A DNA stretch of 46,584 nt, from assembly GCA_038924905.1 (NCBI GenBank), contig JBCKUK010000009.1, positions 1 through 46,584 of the forward strand, given 5' to 3'. Shown piece by piece: positions 8,171 to 17,618 of this stretch. A model generated the notes under the pieces. It ran no database searches, was not told the DNA's origin, and saw only the letters and a list, made by a program, of their open reading frames with translations. This stretch comes from JBCKUK01 sp038924905. Its GTDB lineage: Bacteria; Pseudomonadota; Gammaproteobacteria; Burkholderiales; Methylophilaceae. Numbering within the stretch: position 1 is the first letter of the stretch; every line of letters starts with the position of its first letter. The translations under genes and the position numbers were made by a program.

Positions 8171-8944
8171 ATGGCACTTTTTAGTAGTTCTACAAAATCT
8201 ATCCCCGCTACCGCCGCCATTCCCCGCCATATTGCCGTAATCATGGATGGCAATGGCCGTTGGGCAAGAAAGCGCTTTCTACCCAGGATTGCCGGCCATA
8301 CACGCGGGGTCGGAATCGTGCGTGATATGGTCAAACATTCGGTTACTTTGGGCGTTGAGTATCTTACCTTATTTGCCTTCAGTAGCGAGAACTGGCGCCG
8401 ACCGGCAGAAGAAGTCACGTTTTTGATGAATCTATTTATGGAAGCGTTGAAGCGAGAAGTCAGCAAACTGCATCAAAACAATATTCGCTTGATTGTGATT
8501 GGCGACCGCTCACAATTTGATGCCACCTTGCGCGCACAGATTGAGGAGGCCGAGAAGCTCACAGCGGCCAATAAGGGGCTTACGCTAACCATTGCAGCCA
8601 ACTATGGTGGCCGTTGGGATACGCTGCAGGCAATGCATCGTATGCTGGAGGCGCGGTCTGGGCCTGAATCCAGTCAGATAGCCCAGTTTGATGAGCAGGA
8701 TCTCGCACCCTATCTTTCCATGCACTACGCCCCGGAGCCGGATTTGTTTATTCGTACCGGGGGCGAGCAGCGCATCAGCAATTTCCTGCTGTGGCAGTTG
8801 GCTTATAGTGAGCTTTACTTTACTGACACCTTGTGGCCAGACTTTGATGAAGCTGCCTTTAATCTTGCCATTAAATCTTATCAAAAACGTGAGCGTCGTT
8901 TTGGGCGAACCAGCGAGCAGCTGGAAAAAGGCAAGGATGAATAG
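8171..8944 (+). CDS. uppS: Undecaprenyl diphosphate synthase (cis-prenyltransferase)
   Basis: 257 aa. It makes the C55 lipid carrier used for peptidoglycan and surface polysaccharides by adding isopentenyl units to farnesyl diphosphate. The catalytic motif MDGNGRWA starts at residue 25 (D26). The substrate-binding RTGGEQRISNFLLWQ followed by LAYSELYFTDTLWPDF is intact. The ATG has GGAG at 8161-8164. The stop lies two bases before cdsA, so the two are tightly coupled. Confidence 0.97.
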   Translation: MALFSSSTKSIPATAAIPRHIAVIMDGNGRWARKRFLPRIAGHTRGVGIVRDMVKHSVTLGVEYLTLFAFSSENWRRPAEEVTFLMNLFMEALKREVSKLHQNNIRLIVIGDRSQFDATLRAQIEEAEKLTAANKGLTLTIAANYGGRWDTLQAMHRMLEARSGPESSQIAQFDEQDLAPYLSMHYAPEPDLFIRTGGEQRISNFLLWQLAYSELYFTDTLWPDFDEAAFNLAIKSYQKRERRFGRTSEQLEKGKDE

Positions 8945-8946
8945 GC

Positions 8947-9786
8947 ATGCTTAAAACACGTATATTGACTGCACTGGTGCTGATTACTGGATTTATTGCG
9001 GCGTTATTCTTCCTGCCTGAGCCATATTGGTCACTGTTGATGCTGGCGGTGACCTTGGTTGGTGTTTGGGAATGGGCGCAGATGATCAGATTCACGTCAC
9101 TAATGCGCAATATTTATGTTTTAGCCACGATGCTGATTGGTCTGGCATTTATTTTCGGTGTCGGAAGTGTAATTCCGCAACTGCGGGAATACGGTGTGTT
9201 TTTTGGCATCTTGGCCGCCGCGCTATTCTGGATTGTACTGGCGCCCATCTGGCTCATTTCCCGTTATCACATAAGGAATTTATTTGTGATGGCCATCGCT
9301 GGTTGGCTGGTAATCTTACCTACTTGGCTGGCTTTCGTCGGTTTACGAAACGTCAGCCCGTGGCTTTTGGCAGGCGTGATTATGGCAGTATGGATTGCTG
9401 ACAGTGCCGCTTATTTTGTCGGCAAGCGTTTTGGCAAACATAAATTGGCGCCGCTTACCAGCCCCGGCAAAACCTGGGAAGGTGTTTGGGGCGCCTGGCT
9501 GGCGGTGAGTATCTACGGCTTGGGAATTTGTTTATTGTTCAGGTTGAATTTCTGGATAATCGTCGGTTTGTGGGGCATAGTGGTATTGAGCGTTATGGGT
9601 GATTTGCTGGAATCTCTTATCAAGCGGCAAGCCGGTGTAAAAGATAGCAGCGACTTGCTTCCCGGACATGGTGGTGTACTGGATAGAATTGATGGCCTGA
9701 CATCCAGCCTGCCGCTGGTAGTTTTCTTTATTTATTTTCCAATGTATTATAGGTTGTACTACGCGGTCATGCCTTACCATGGTTGA
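8947..9786 (+). CDS. cdsA: Phosphatidate cytidylyltransferase
   Basis: 279 aa with about seven or eight hydrophobic segments, an inner-membrane enzyme that makes CDP-diacylglycerol from phosphatidate and CTP. The family signature is seen as SPGKTWEGVWGAW and then GVKDSSDLLPGHGGVLDRID followed by GLTSSLP. It starts two bases after uppS and its TGA overlaps the proposed TTG start of dxr. Confidence 0.96.
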   Translation: MLKTRILTALVLITGFIAALFFLPEPYWSLLMLAVTLVGVWEWAQMIRFTSLMRNIYVLATMLIGLAFIFGVGSVIPQLREYGVFFGILAAALFWIVLAPIWLISRYHIRNLFVMAIAGWLVILPTWLAFVGLRNVSPWLLAGVIMAVWIADSAAYFVGKRFGKHKLAPLTSPGKTWEGVWGAWLAVSIYGLGICLLFRLNFWIIVGLWGIVVLSVMGDLLESLIKRQAGVKDSSDLLPGHGGVLDRIDGLTSSLPLVVFFIYFPMYYRLYYAVMPYHG

Positions 9787-10976
9787 GTTTCGTGCCTGAT
9801 CAGAAAAATATTACTATCCTTGGTGCGACCGGCACCATCGGCCTGCAGACTTTGGACGTGATTGCACGTCATCCAGAGCGCTTCCGTGTTTTTGCCTTAA
9901 CAGCGCACTGCAAAGCCGATGCCCTGTTTGAGCAATGCAAAAAGTTTGAGCCAGTATATGCGGCAATGCTTGATGCTGACGCGGCAGAAATACTGCGCAC
10001 TAAACTAAAGGGGGTGGGCAGTACTACCGAGGTGCTGTTTGGCATGGAGGCACTGGAAAAAGTGGCAGCGCATTCTGATGTAGATATCGTAATGGCTGCG
10101 ATTGTGGGGGCAGCTGGCTTAAAGCCAGCAATGTCGGCGGCGCTGGCAGGTAAGAAAATTCTTCTGGCCAACAAGGAAACCCTGGTCATGTCCGGAAGTC
10201 TATTTATGCAGGCGGTGGAGCAGGGCGGCGCGACTTTGTTGCCGATTGATAGTGAACATAATGCTATTTTTCAGGTAATGCCTTCGCAGAAACACGCCAA
10301 ATTGGCTGATGGCGGCGTTAAACGCATCTTGTTGACTGCCTCTGGTGGACCTTTTCGTACTGCAAGTGAAGCTGAATTGCAGGCGGTAACGCCACAACAG
10401 GCATTAAATCATCCTAATTGGGTGATGGGTCCGAAAATCACGATTGACTCAGCCACCTTGATGAATAAGGGGCTGGAAGTTATCGAGACGCATTGGCTAT
10501 TCAATGCGTTGGCTGAACAGATCGAAGTGGTGGTGCATCCACAGAGCGTGATTCATTCGATGGTCGAGTATGTAGATGGCTCGGTGCTGGCGCAACTCGG
10601 CAATCCGGATATGCGTACATCGATTGCTTACGCGCTGGGTTATCCGGACAGATTGGAAAGCGGTGTCGGAGCGCTGGATTTGTTCAAAATTGCGCGACTC
10701 GATTTTGAGGCGCCTGATATTGGTCGCTTTCCCTGCCTGAGACTGGCATTTGAAGCCTTGGAACAAGGCGGCACAGCGCCTACCGTGCTAAACGCTGCGA
10801 ACGAAATAGCAGTTCAGGCGTTTCTTGATGAAAAAATAGGGTTTATGGATATACCACGCATGATTGAGTCGGTTTTGACTAGCGTTAGTATTGAGTCAGT
10901 GACTACGCTGGAATTAGTAATTGCCACCGATGAAGCCGCTCGCAGCACATCCCTGGAATGGATACAAAGGCACTAA
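9783..10976 (+). CDS. dxr: 1-deoxy-D-xylulose 5-phosphate reductoisomerase
   Basis: 397 aa, the family length. It is the second step of the MEP isoprenoid pathway, NADPH-dependent, feeding UppS upstream. Seen: the nucleotide motif GATGTIG (residues 14-20), the metal and substrate region LPIDSEHNAIFQ, TASGGPF, and HPNWVMGPKITIDSATLMNK. The start is uncertain: TTG at 9783 overlaps the cdsA stop (TTGA), while GTG at 9792 is a second choice. Neither has a clear ribosome site, so translational coupling to cdsA is likely. Confidence 0.96.
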   Translation: MSFVPDQKNITILGATGTIGLQTLDVIARHPERFRVFALTAHCKADALFEQCKKFEPVYAAMLDADAAEILRTKLKGVGSTTEVLFGMEALEKVAAHSDVDIVMAAIVGAAGLKPAMSAALAGKKILLANKETLVMSGSLFMQAVEQGGATLLPIDSEHNAIFQVMPSQKHAKLADGGVKRILLTASGGPFRTASEAELQAVTPQQALNHPNWVMGPKITIDSATLMNKGLEVIETHWLFNALAEQIEVVVHPQSVIHSMVEYVDGSVLAQLGNPDMRTSIAYALGYPDRLESGVGALDLFKIARLDFEAPDIGRFPCLRLAFEALEQGGTAPTVLNAANEIAVQAFLDEKIGFMDIPRMIESVLTSVSIESVTTLELVIATDEAARSTSLEWIQRH

Positions 10977-12334
10977 TGGTCACGTTTATCGCATTTATTG
11001 TTACGCTGACCGTGCTTATCGCAGTGCACGAGTATGGCCATTTTCAGGTGGCACGTTGGTGTGGGGTCAAAGTACTACGTTTTTCTATCGGGTTTGGCAA
11101 GCCATTATTTAGCAAACGATTTGGTTCCGACTCAACAGAATTTATAGTGGGCGTGCTGCCCTTGGGCGGCTATGTCAAGATGCTCGACGAACGCGAGGCA
11201 CCAGTGGAAGATATGCGTGATTTGTCACGTGCCTTTAATCGGCAATCGGTGTGGAAACGTATCGCCATTGTGTCAGCAGGACCTGCTGCCAATTTACTGT
11301 TAGCCATCGTCCTCTACTGGTTTTTGTTCATGCATGGCGTTATGGGCATGAAACCTATACTCGGCGAGATTGCGCAAGATAGTCCTGCAGCACAAGCAGG
11401 CATGAGACCAGGCGAATTGATTCAGAAGGTTGCAACCACGCCAGTTGCCTCATGGCAGGACGTGCGCTGGGCTTTGCTACTACAATCGTTGAGATCGCAC
11501 ATCACAGAAGTGCAAACGACCAGTGACGGCCATAATGTACGCGCATATCAGCTGTCACTAGGTAGCATGAATAAAGATGATTCTGAGGGAGATTTTTTGA
11601 ACAAACTAGGCCTGACCCCTCACCAACCGGATGTACCGGCCAAAGTGGGCGAGATTATCAAGGGTGGCGCAGCTGAGAAGTCGGGACTTAAGCTGGGCGA
11701 TAAATTATTGTCGGTGAACGGCGTGACCGTGGCGCTGTGGGGAGACTTTGTAAGCATTATCCGCAAAAATCCTGACCAACGCCTTAGCTTGAGGATACTG
11801 CGTTCCGGCTCAGAACTAACTTTGGATATTACTCCCGATTCTGCCGATGAAAATGGCCAGCGTATTGGTCGTATTGGCGCTGCTTATCACTTGGAACAAT
11901 CCGAGATAGACAAGTTATTGGTGAAAATTCAGTACGGACCTGTCGCGGCACTATCCAAAGCCATTGAAAAAACCTGGAATACATCAATATTCAGCCTGAA
12001 GATGCTGGGTAGAATGTTGCTGGGTCAGGCTTCATGGAAAGGGGTGAGCGGGCCAGTCACGATTGCCAGTTATGCTGGACAAACTGCGCATATTGGCTGG
12101 GAGGCATTTATCGGGTTTCTTGCGGTCATCAGTATCAGTCTTGGCATACTCAACCTGCTGCCTATTCCTGTGTTGGATGGCGGTCATTTATTGTATTATA
12201 TGGTTGAGATTTTTAAGGGGAGTCCAGTTTCTGATGCGGTAGTCGAAACTGGTCAACGTATAGGGCTGGCATTGCTGGGGTTGCTTATGGTAGTTGCTTT
12301 ATACAACGATTTTAATCGATTCATAACGGGCTGA
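10976..12334 (+). CDS. rseP: RIP metalloprotease RseP (site-2 protease)
   Basis: 452 aa from the chosen start. An inner-membrane zinc protease that cuts anti-sigma factors and leftover signal peptides. The active site HEYGH is at residues 18-22 in the first membrane helix, followed by FSIGFGKPLF. Two PDZ-type regions lie in the middle (GEIAQDSPAAQAGMRPGE and GEIIKGGAAEKSGLKLGD), and the second zinc-ligand motif NLLPIPVLDGGH is near the C-terminus. I chose ATG 10976 (TAATG overlap with the dxr stop, AAAGG five bases upstream). An in-frame ATG at 10958 would add six residues but has no ribosome site. Confidence 0.96.
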   Translation: MVTFIAFIVTLTVLIAVHEYGHFQVARWCGVKVLRFSIGFGKPLFSKRFGSDSTEFIVGVLPLGGYVKMLDEREAPVEDMRDLSRAFNRQSVWKRIAIVSAGPAANLLLAIVLYWFLFMHGVMGMKPILGEIAQDSPAAQAGMRPGELIQKVATTPVASWQDVRWALLLQSLRSHITEVQTTSDGHNVRAYQLSLGSMNKDDSEGDFLNKLGLTPHQPDVPAKVGEIIKGGAAEKSGLKLGDKLLSVNGVTVALWGDFVSIIRKNPDQRLSLRILRSGSELTLDITPDSADENGQRIGRIGAAYHLEQSEIDKLLVKIQYGPVAALSKAIEKTWNTSIFSLKMLGRMLLGQASWKGVSGPVTIASYAGQTAHIGWEAFIGFLAVISISLGILNLLPIPVLDGGHLLYYMVEIFKGSPVSDAVVETGQRIGLALLGLLMVVALYNDFNRFITG

Positions 12335-12336
12335 AA

Positions 12337-14673
12337 ATGAAGCTTAGGACCAACTTCTGGAGCTTGCTGCTGCTGGTTCTTGGCGGGTACGTAACGTCAG
12401 CGCTGGCAATGGAGCCATTTGTAGTTAAGGATATCCGCGTCGAAGGTATTCAACGTACAGAGGCAGGCACGATTTTTAACTATTTGCCCGTTAAAGTCGG
12501 TGAAACGATGGATGATGAAAAAGCCACGCAGGCGATTAAAGCGCTCTACGGCACGGGTTTCTTCAAGGATGTGCGCATAGAGGCAGATGACGGCGTGCTG
12601 GTAGTCATGGTGCAAGAGCGTTCAGCCATTGCACAAATCAGTTTTAATGGCAATAAGTCTTTCCCTTCTGAAAAAATGAAAGAGGGTCTCAAGCAGATTG
12701 GCTTGGCTGAAGGTTTGATTTTTGATAAATCCATGCTGGATAGGGCAGAACAAGAAATCAAACGTCAGTATTTAGCACAAGGTAAATATGGCGCAACTGT
12801 TAAATCTGTAATAAGCCCGCTAGAGCGCAACCGTGTTGCTGTGCGTTTCGATATCGAAGAGGGCGCAATTTCCAAGATTCGCAGTATAAATATTGTGGGC
12901 AATCAGTCATTTGACGATGAAGCGCTGCTTTCCGAGTTTGGCCTTACTACACCCAACTTGATGAGCTGGTGGAATAAAGATGATCAGTATTCCAAACAAA
13001 AACTCACCGCAGATTTAGAAGCACTGCGTTCATTCTATATGAACCAGGGCTACCTGGAGTTTAACATCGATTCCACTCAGGTTTCCATCACTCCAGACAA
13101 GCGCGATATTTATATCACGGTCAATATTACTGAAGGTGAGAAATACACAGTTAGTGATATTAAGCTTGCAGGAGAAATGTTGCTACCCGAAGACGAAGCG
13201 CGCCAATTGATCACTTTGGAATCAGGCGAGATTTTTAATCGTCAAAAAGTGACCGAGTCGAGCAAAGCTATCGGCGACCGCTTGGGTAATGATGGCTACG
13301 CTTTTTCTAACGTGAATGCTGTGCCGGAAGTAGATAAAGAAAAACACACGGTCGCCTTTACCTTTTTTATTGACCCGGGTCGCCGTGTTTATGTGCGCCG
13401 AATTAATTTAACTGGCAATACGCGTACCAGAGACGAAGTATTGCGGCGCGAAATGCGCCAGCTGGAATCTTCCTGGTATGGCGCTGATAAGATTACGCGT
13501 TCCAAACAACGCCTGGAGCGACTCAATTATTTTGAGGATGTAAACGTTGAAACACCCGCTGTCCCAGGCACTACGGATCAAGTGGATTTAAATATTAACG
13601 TGACTGAGAAATCAACAGGTAGCGTGCAATTTGGCGCTGGCGTTTCCAGCTCCGAAGGCATTATTTTTGGTGTAACAGTGAACCAAGCTAACTTCCTTGG
13701 TACTGGCAATCGCGTCAGCGCGAATGTAAATACAGGCAGCGTGAACACTACCTATGCACTTTCTTTCACTGATCCGTACTTTACTCCAGACGGTATTAGC
13801 CGCGGTTTTGATGTTTACCGCCGCGACGTAGATACTGGCTCACTGGAAACAGGTAGTTATCAAAGTTCTTCTTATGGCGCGGGTGTGCGATTTGGGGTGC
13901 CACTCAGTGAACGCGATGCAGTGACCGCAGGCCTGACTTTTGATAATACTGTTATTGACCTAACTGACCAAAGCCCGCAACGCTATCAAGATTATTGTAA
14001 CAGCGATAGAGGGTGTACCAATACCAGCGCAATATTAAATCTGGGTTGGTCGCATGATACACGCGATAACATTTTGTACCCCAATAACGGTGTATTACAA
14101 AGGATCACTGCCGATATTGGCGTACCTGGATTGGATTTGGAATACTACAAATTAGACTACAAACATACCTGGTATAAAGCCGTCACCAAAAATATTACAC
14201 TCATGTTGAGCGGTGAGGCCGGCTATGGTGACAACTACGGGGATAAAGATTTTCCGTTCTTCAAGAATTTTTACGTGGGTGGTGTAAACTCGGTGCGCGG
14301 TTACCAAACCAGCGCCATTGGCGCGCGTGAAATTGATATTAGCAGTAGTAGTAATCGTGATTTTGCAGTCGGCGGCACTAAACTTTTACTGGCCAACGCC
14401 GAATTATTTTTCCCGGTACCTTTATTAAAAGATTCCAAGCAATTTCGCTTGAGTGTTTTTCTTGATGGCGGTACGGTATGGGGCTTGGACAGTCCCAACC
14501 CCACTGCAAATTCATGCAATGGCGCAAGTGACTGCTTACGGTTTTCGACTGGCTTGGGTGTAAGTTGGTATTCACCATTCGGACCGATAAAAGTAGTGCT
14601 TGCGAAAGCACTTAATGCAGGGAAAGACGATGATACGCAAGTGTTCCAGTTCCAGTTGGGGTCACAGTTTTAG
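12337..14673 (+). CDS. bamA: Outer membrane protein assembly factor BamA
   Basis: 778 aa. A signal peptide ends near residue 24 (SALA|MEPF). Five POTRA repeats follow to about residue 420, for example FVVKDIRVEGIQRTEAGTI and RRINLTGNTRTRDEVLRREM. The C-terminal 16-strand barrel carries the GGVNSVRGYQ lid motif and ends in a terminal Phe (QLGSQF), the beta-signal. BamA inserts outer-membrane beta-barrels. It begins two bases after the rseP stop and precedes skp, the chaperone that delivers its clients. Confidence 0.98.
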   Translation: MKLRTNFWSLLLLVLGGYVTSALAMEPFVVKDIRVEGIQRTEAGTIFNYLPVKVGETMDDEKATQAIKALYGTGFFKDVRIEADDGVLVVMVQERSAIAQISFNGNKSFPSEKMKEGLKQIGLAEGLIFDKSMLDRAEQEIKRQYLAQGKYGATVKSVISPLERNRVAVRFDIEEGAISKIRSINIVGNQSFDDEALLSEFGLTTPNLMSWWNKDDQYSKQKLTADLEALRSFYMNQGYLEFNIDSTQVSITPDKRDIYITVNITEGEKYTVSDIKLAGEMLLPEDEARQLITLESGEIFNRQKVTESSKAIGDRLGNDGYAFSNVNAVPEVDKEKHTVAFTFFIDPGRRVYVRRINLTGNTRTRDEVLRREMRQLESSWYGADKITRSKQRLERLNYFEDVNVETPAVPGTTDQVDLNINVTEKSTGSVQFGAGVSSSEGIIFGVTVNQANFLGTGNRVSANVNTGSVNTTYALSFTDPYFTPDGISRGFDVYRRDVDTGSLETGSYQSSSYGAGVRFGVPLSERDAVTAGLTFDNTVIDLTDQSPQRYQDYCNSDRGCTNTSAILNLGWSHDTRDNILYPNNGVLQRITADIGVPGLDLEYYKLDYKHTWYKAVTKNITLMLSGEAGYGDNYGDKDFPFFKNFYVGGVNSVRGYQTSAIGAREIDISSSSNRDFAVGGTKLLLANAELFFPVPLLKDSKQFRLSVFLDGGTVWGLDSPNPTANSCNGASDCLRFSTGLGVSWYSPFGPIKVVLAKALNAGKDDDTQVFQFQLGSQF

Positions 14674-14709
14674 TTAATTTACATTTTGTGTTTATACAGG
14701 AGAAGTCAA

Positions 14710-15213
14710 TTGGGTAAGCTTTTAAGAAGAATATTAGTAGCAAGCTTATTTTCATATGCAGTTGCTGGAAATGCTGCTGAGTTAAAAGTTGGCTATGTAC
14801 GGGTAGACAAAATTTTGCAGGAAGCGCCACAAACAGTTGAAACCGGCAAAAAACTGGAAAAGGAATTCAGCCCTCGCTCGCAAGATCTAGAGCGTTTGCA
14901 AAAACAAATAAGGGATGCGGAGACTGCATTAACTAGGGACAGGCTCACCATTTCAGAAACCGAACAGCGCAATAAAGAGCGCGATGTAGGTAATCTTAAA
15001 ATCGAGTTTCAACGTAAACAACGCGAATTACGGGAAGATGTAAATTTACGCAAGAATGAAGAGCTAGGCGCTTTACAGGACCGTATTAACAAGGCAGTGA
15101 CTGCGGTAGCTGAGGCAGAAGGTTACGATCTGGTGGTTTACGGTGGTGTGGCTTTTGCAAGCAAGAAGATTGATATTACCGATAAGATATTGAAATCACT
15201 GGGTAAAAAGTAA
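14710..15213 (+). CDS. skp: Periplasmic chaperone Skp/OmpH, TTG start
   Basis: 167 aa from a TTG codon at 14710, chosen because AGGAGA lies at 14698-14703 with a six-base gap. An upstream in-frame TTG at 14686 has no ribosome site and would swallow this one. The reading then gives a clean signal peptide, GKLLRRILVASLFSYAVAG followed by NAA, before mature ELKVGYVRVDKIL. The rest is a long charged coiled-coil (residues about 55-120), the tentacles of the trimeric chaperone that holds unfolded outer-membrane proteins. It sits between bamA and lpxD, the standard place. Confidence 0.94.
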   Translation: MGKLLRRILVASLFSYAVAGNAAELKVGYVRVDKILQEAPQTVETGKKLEKEFSPRSQDLERLQKQIRDAETALTRDRLTISETEQRNKERDVGNLKIEFQRKQRELREDVNLRKNEELGALQDRINKAVTAVAEAEGYDLVVYGGVAFASKKIDITDKILKSLGKK

Positions 15214-15259
15214 GAATATTTCAATATCAAGCGATTTTTAGTAAGCGATTCATGGCCGA

Positions 15260-16327
15260 ATGAGCATGCAATATTCCCTGCTGGAAATCGTATCAAAACT
15301 AGGTGGGAAGCTTATCGGCGACGAAACGTTGATTATTTCCAGTGTCGCTTCATTGACCAGTGCAAAATATGGCCAAATTAGTTTTCTTACAGCCGCCAAA
15401 TATCGTCCACAACTGGCTACCACGCAGGCAAGTGCCGTTATTGTCAATGAAGAAAATCATCGCGCGACAGCATTGCCTAGAATTGTCACTGAAAATCCTT
15501 ATGCTTATTTTGCCAAGCTTTCCGCCTTGTTGAATCCAGTGCCAACCCAGAATCAAGGTATCGATGCAAACGCTGTCGTGCACGGTACGGCGTTGGTGCC
15601 AGATTCATGCGCAATCGCTGCTTACAGCATTATCGGCCAGGATGTTAAATTAGGTGAGAATGTAGTGATTGGGCCTGGTTGCGTAATAGGTGACCGCGTT
15701 ACGATAGCAGAAGATTCACAGCTACAGGCCAGCGTGGTGATTTATCATGATTGCATTATTGGAAAACGATGTATTTTATTCGCAGGTGCTGTGATTGGTG
15801 CGGATGGCTTTGGCTATGCTGAAGATGCTGATCACTGGGTGAAAATACCGCAGGTTGGCCGCGTGGTCATTGAGGACGACGTTAATATAGGCGCCAATAC
15901 CACCATCGATCGCGGTGCGCTGGATGATACGGTCATAGAGACAGGTGTTAAACTCGATAATCAAATTCAGATTGGCCACAATTGCCGCATTGGTTCGCAT
16001 ACAATGATTGCGGGTTGTGTGGGCATCGCAGGTAGTGCACGCATTGGCAAGCGCTGTAAAATCGGCGGTGCAGCCATGATACTTGGTCATCTTGAAATCG
16101 CTGATGGCGTGACTATTTCCCCTGGCAGCATGATTACGCGCTCTCTCACCAAGGCCGATACCTACACTGCCCTTATGCCTTTTCAATCGCATGAGGAATG
16201 GCTTAAAACTGCCGCGAATATACGCCGTTTGAATGAATTGACAGAACGTGTGAAGCAGCTCGAAAAAGCACTCGAAGCCTTGAGCGTGCGTCCAGAAAAA
16301 ACAAATACCAATAAGGGAAAGCCATGA
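15260..16327 (+). CDS. lpxD: UDP-3-O-(3-hydroxyacyl)glucosamine N-acyltransferase
   Basis: 355 aa, third step of lipid A synthesis. An N-terminal uridine-binding domain is followed by a left-handed beta-helix made of hexapeptide repeats (for example GENVVIGPGCVIGDRVTI). The family motif DVNIGANTTIDRG and the catalytic-His segment QIQIGHNCRIG are present, with a C-terminal helical tail. The start is ATG 15260 or ATG 15266, both with weak ribosome sites. Its stop overlaps the fabZ start by four bases (ATGA). Confidence 0.97.
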   Translation: MSMQYSLLEIVSKLGGKLIGDETLIISSVASLTSAKYGQISFLTAAKYRPQLATTQASAVIVNEENHRATALPRIVTENPYAYFAKLSALLNPVPTQNQGIDANAVVHGTALVPDSCAIAAYSIIGQDVKLGENVVIGPGCVIGDRVTIAEDSQLQASVVIYHDCIIGKRCILFAGAVIGADGFGYAEDADHWVKIPQVGRVVIEDDVNIGANTTIDRGALDDTVIETGVKLDNQIQIGHNCRIGSHTMIAGCVGIAGSARIGKRCKIGGAAMILGHLEIADGVTISPGSMITRSLTKADTYTALMPFQSHEEWLKTAANIRRLNELTERVKQLEKALEALSVRPEKTNTNKGKP

Positions 16328-16785
16328 CAGACAAAGCCCAGACGAGCATGGATATCCATGAAATACTGAATTACTTGCCACACCGTTATCCCTTCGTGCT
16401 GGTAGATCGCGTGTTGTCTCTGGAAGAGGGCAAGGAAATTACGGCAATTAAAAATGTCAGTGTGAATGAGCCATTTTTCCCCGGTCATTTCCCATACCAC
16501 CCAGTAATGCCAGGCGTACTTATTATTGAAGCCATGGCACAAGCTGCTGCAATCCTGTCATTTAAAACCATGAAGGCTAAGCCTTCGGACGATTCGGTTT
16601 ATTATTTTGCTGGTATAGACAAGGCGCGCTTCAAGAAACCAGTGTCACCTGGCGATCAAATCATACTCAAGGTAAAAATTGACCGTATTCTGCGCGGTAT
16701 TTGGAAATACTCAGGTGAGGCGACGGTGGATAATGAAACTGTCGCAGAGGCTGAATTTATGTGCATACTGAAGGCGATTAAATAG
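16324..16785 (+). CDS. fabZ: 3-hydroxyacyl-ACP dehydratase FabZ
   Basis: 153 aa, a hot-dog-fold enzyme that removes water from 3-hydroxyacyl-ACP in fatty acid elongation. Because 3-hydroxyacyl-ACP is also the LpxA/LpxD donor, its place inside the lpx cluster ties lipid A supply to fatty acid synthesis. Catalytic residues seen: H55 in PGHFPYHPVMPG and E69 in LIIEAMAQ. The N-terminal LPHRYPFVLVDRV is typical. ATGA overlap with lpxD indicates translational coupling. Confidence 0.98.
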   Translation: MTDKAQTSMDIHEILNYLPHRYPFVLVDRVLSLEEGKEITAIKNVSVNEPFFPGHFPYHPVMPGVLIIEAMAQAAAILSFKTMKAKPSDDSVYYFAGIDKARFKKPVSPGDQIILKVKIDRILRGIWKYSGEATVDNETVAEAEFMCILKAIK

Positions 16786-16835
16786 TTAACAAGCAAGAGC
16801 AGGATTACCTGAACTGATGACACGATACATTCCAG

Positions 16836-17606
16836 ATGATACACAACACCGCAATTATTGACTCTAAAGCCGAACTCGATTCCAGTGTCGAGGTAGGTGC
16901 ATACTCCCTGATCGGCCCGGGCGTTAGCATTTCCAGTGGCACATGTGTGGGTAGTCATGTAGTGATAAAAGGCCCTACGACCATCGGCAAAAACAATCAG
17001 ATATTCCAGTTTTCATCTTTGGGCGAAGCGCCTCAAGACAAGAAATATAAGGGTGAGCCGACCACGCTGGAAATCGGCGACAACAACACGATACGTGAGT
17101 TTTGTACTTTTAATCGGGGAACGGTTCAGGACAAAGGCACCACTCGAATTGGCAGTGATAATTGGATTATGGCTTATGTGCATATTGCGCATGACTGCCA
17201 GATCGGTAACCACACTATTTTCGCCAATAATTCATCGCTCGCAGGCCATGTGGACGTACATGATCACGCTATTCTTGGCGGTTTTACCCTTGTGCATCAG
17301 TATTGCAAAATCGGCGCCCATGCCATCACTGCAGTGGGAACTATTGTTTTTAAGGATATCCCACCCTACGTGATGGCTGCCGGTTACGATGCCAAACCGC
17401 ACGGCATTAACACCGAAGGCCTTAAACGGCGCGGCTTTAGCCCTGCCTGCATTACACAAATAAAACGCGCCTATAAAACGCTTTATCGTAACGGCTTGTC
17501 GCTAGAGGAAGCTAAATCGCAGCTTCAGGAGCAGCTTAAAAATTGCCCTGAAATCGGCATACTGCTTGATTTTCTTAATATCTCCACGCGCGGCATTATT
17601 CGTTAG
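16836..17606 (+). CDS. lpxA: UDP-N-acetylglucosamine acyltransferase LpxA
   Basis: 256 aa, first step of lipid A synthesis. The N-terminal left-handed beta-helix of hexapeptide repeats (GAYSLIGPGVSI, GTCVGSHVVIKG) leads to the catalytic H119 in VHIAHDCQIGN. GGFTLVHQYCKIGAHA and GINTEGLKRRGFS complete the family fingerprint, and it ends TRGIIR as in the E. coli enzyme. The 50-bp gap after fabZ shows no clear signal, and no strong ribosome site precedes ATG 16836. Confidence 0.98.
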   Translation: MIHNTAIIDSKAELDSSVEVGAYSLIGPGVSISSGTCVGSHVVIKGPTTIGKNNQIFQFSSLGEAPQDKKYKGEPTTLEIGDNNTIREFCTFNRGTVQDKGTTRIGSDNWIMAYVHIAHDCQIGNHTIFANNSSLAGHVDVHDHAILGGFTLVHQYCKIGAHAITAVGTIVFKDIPPYVMAAGYDAKPHGINTEGLKRRGFSPACITQIKRAYKTLYRNGLSLEEAKSQLQEQLKNCPEIGILLDFLNISTRGIIR

Positions 17607-17618
17607 AAAGTTGATGGT

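Noticed and set aside
15776..16381. 201-aa open frame on the minus strand across lpxD and the start of fabZ
   Set aside because: It is fully antisense to clear lpxD/fabZ coding sequence, has no family features, and is rich in Cys, His and Ala from the complement of hexapeptide repeats.
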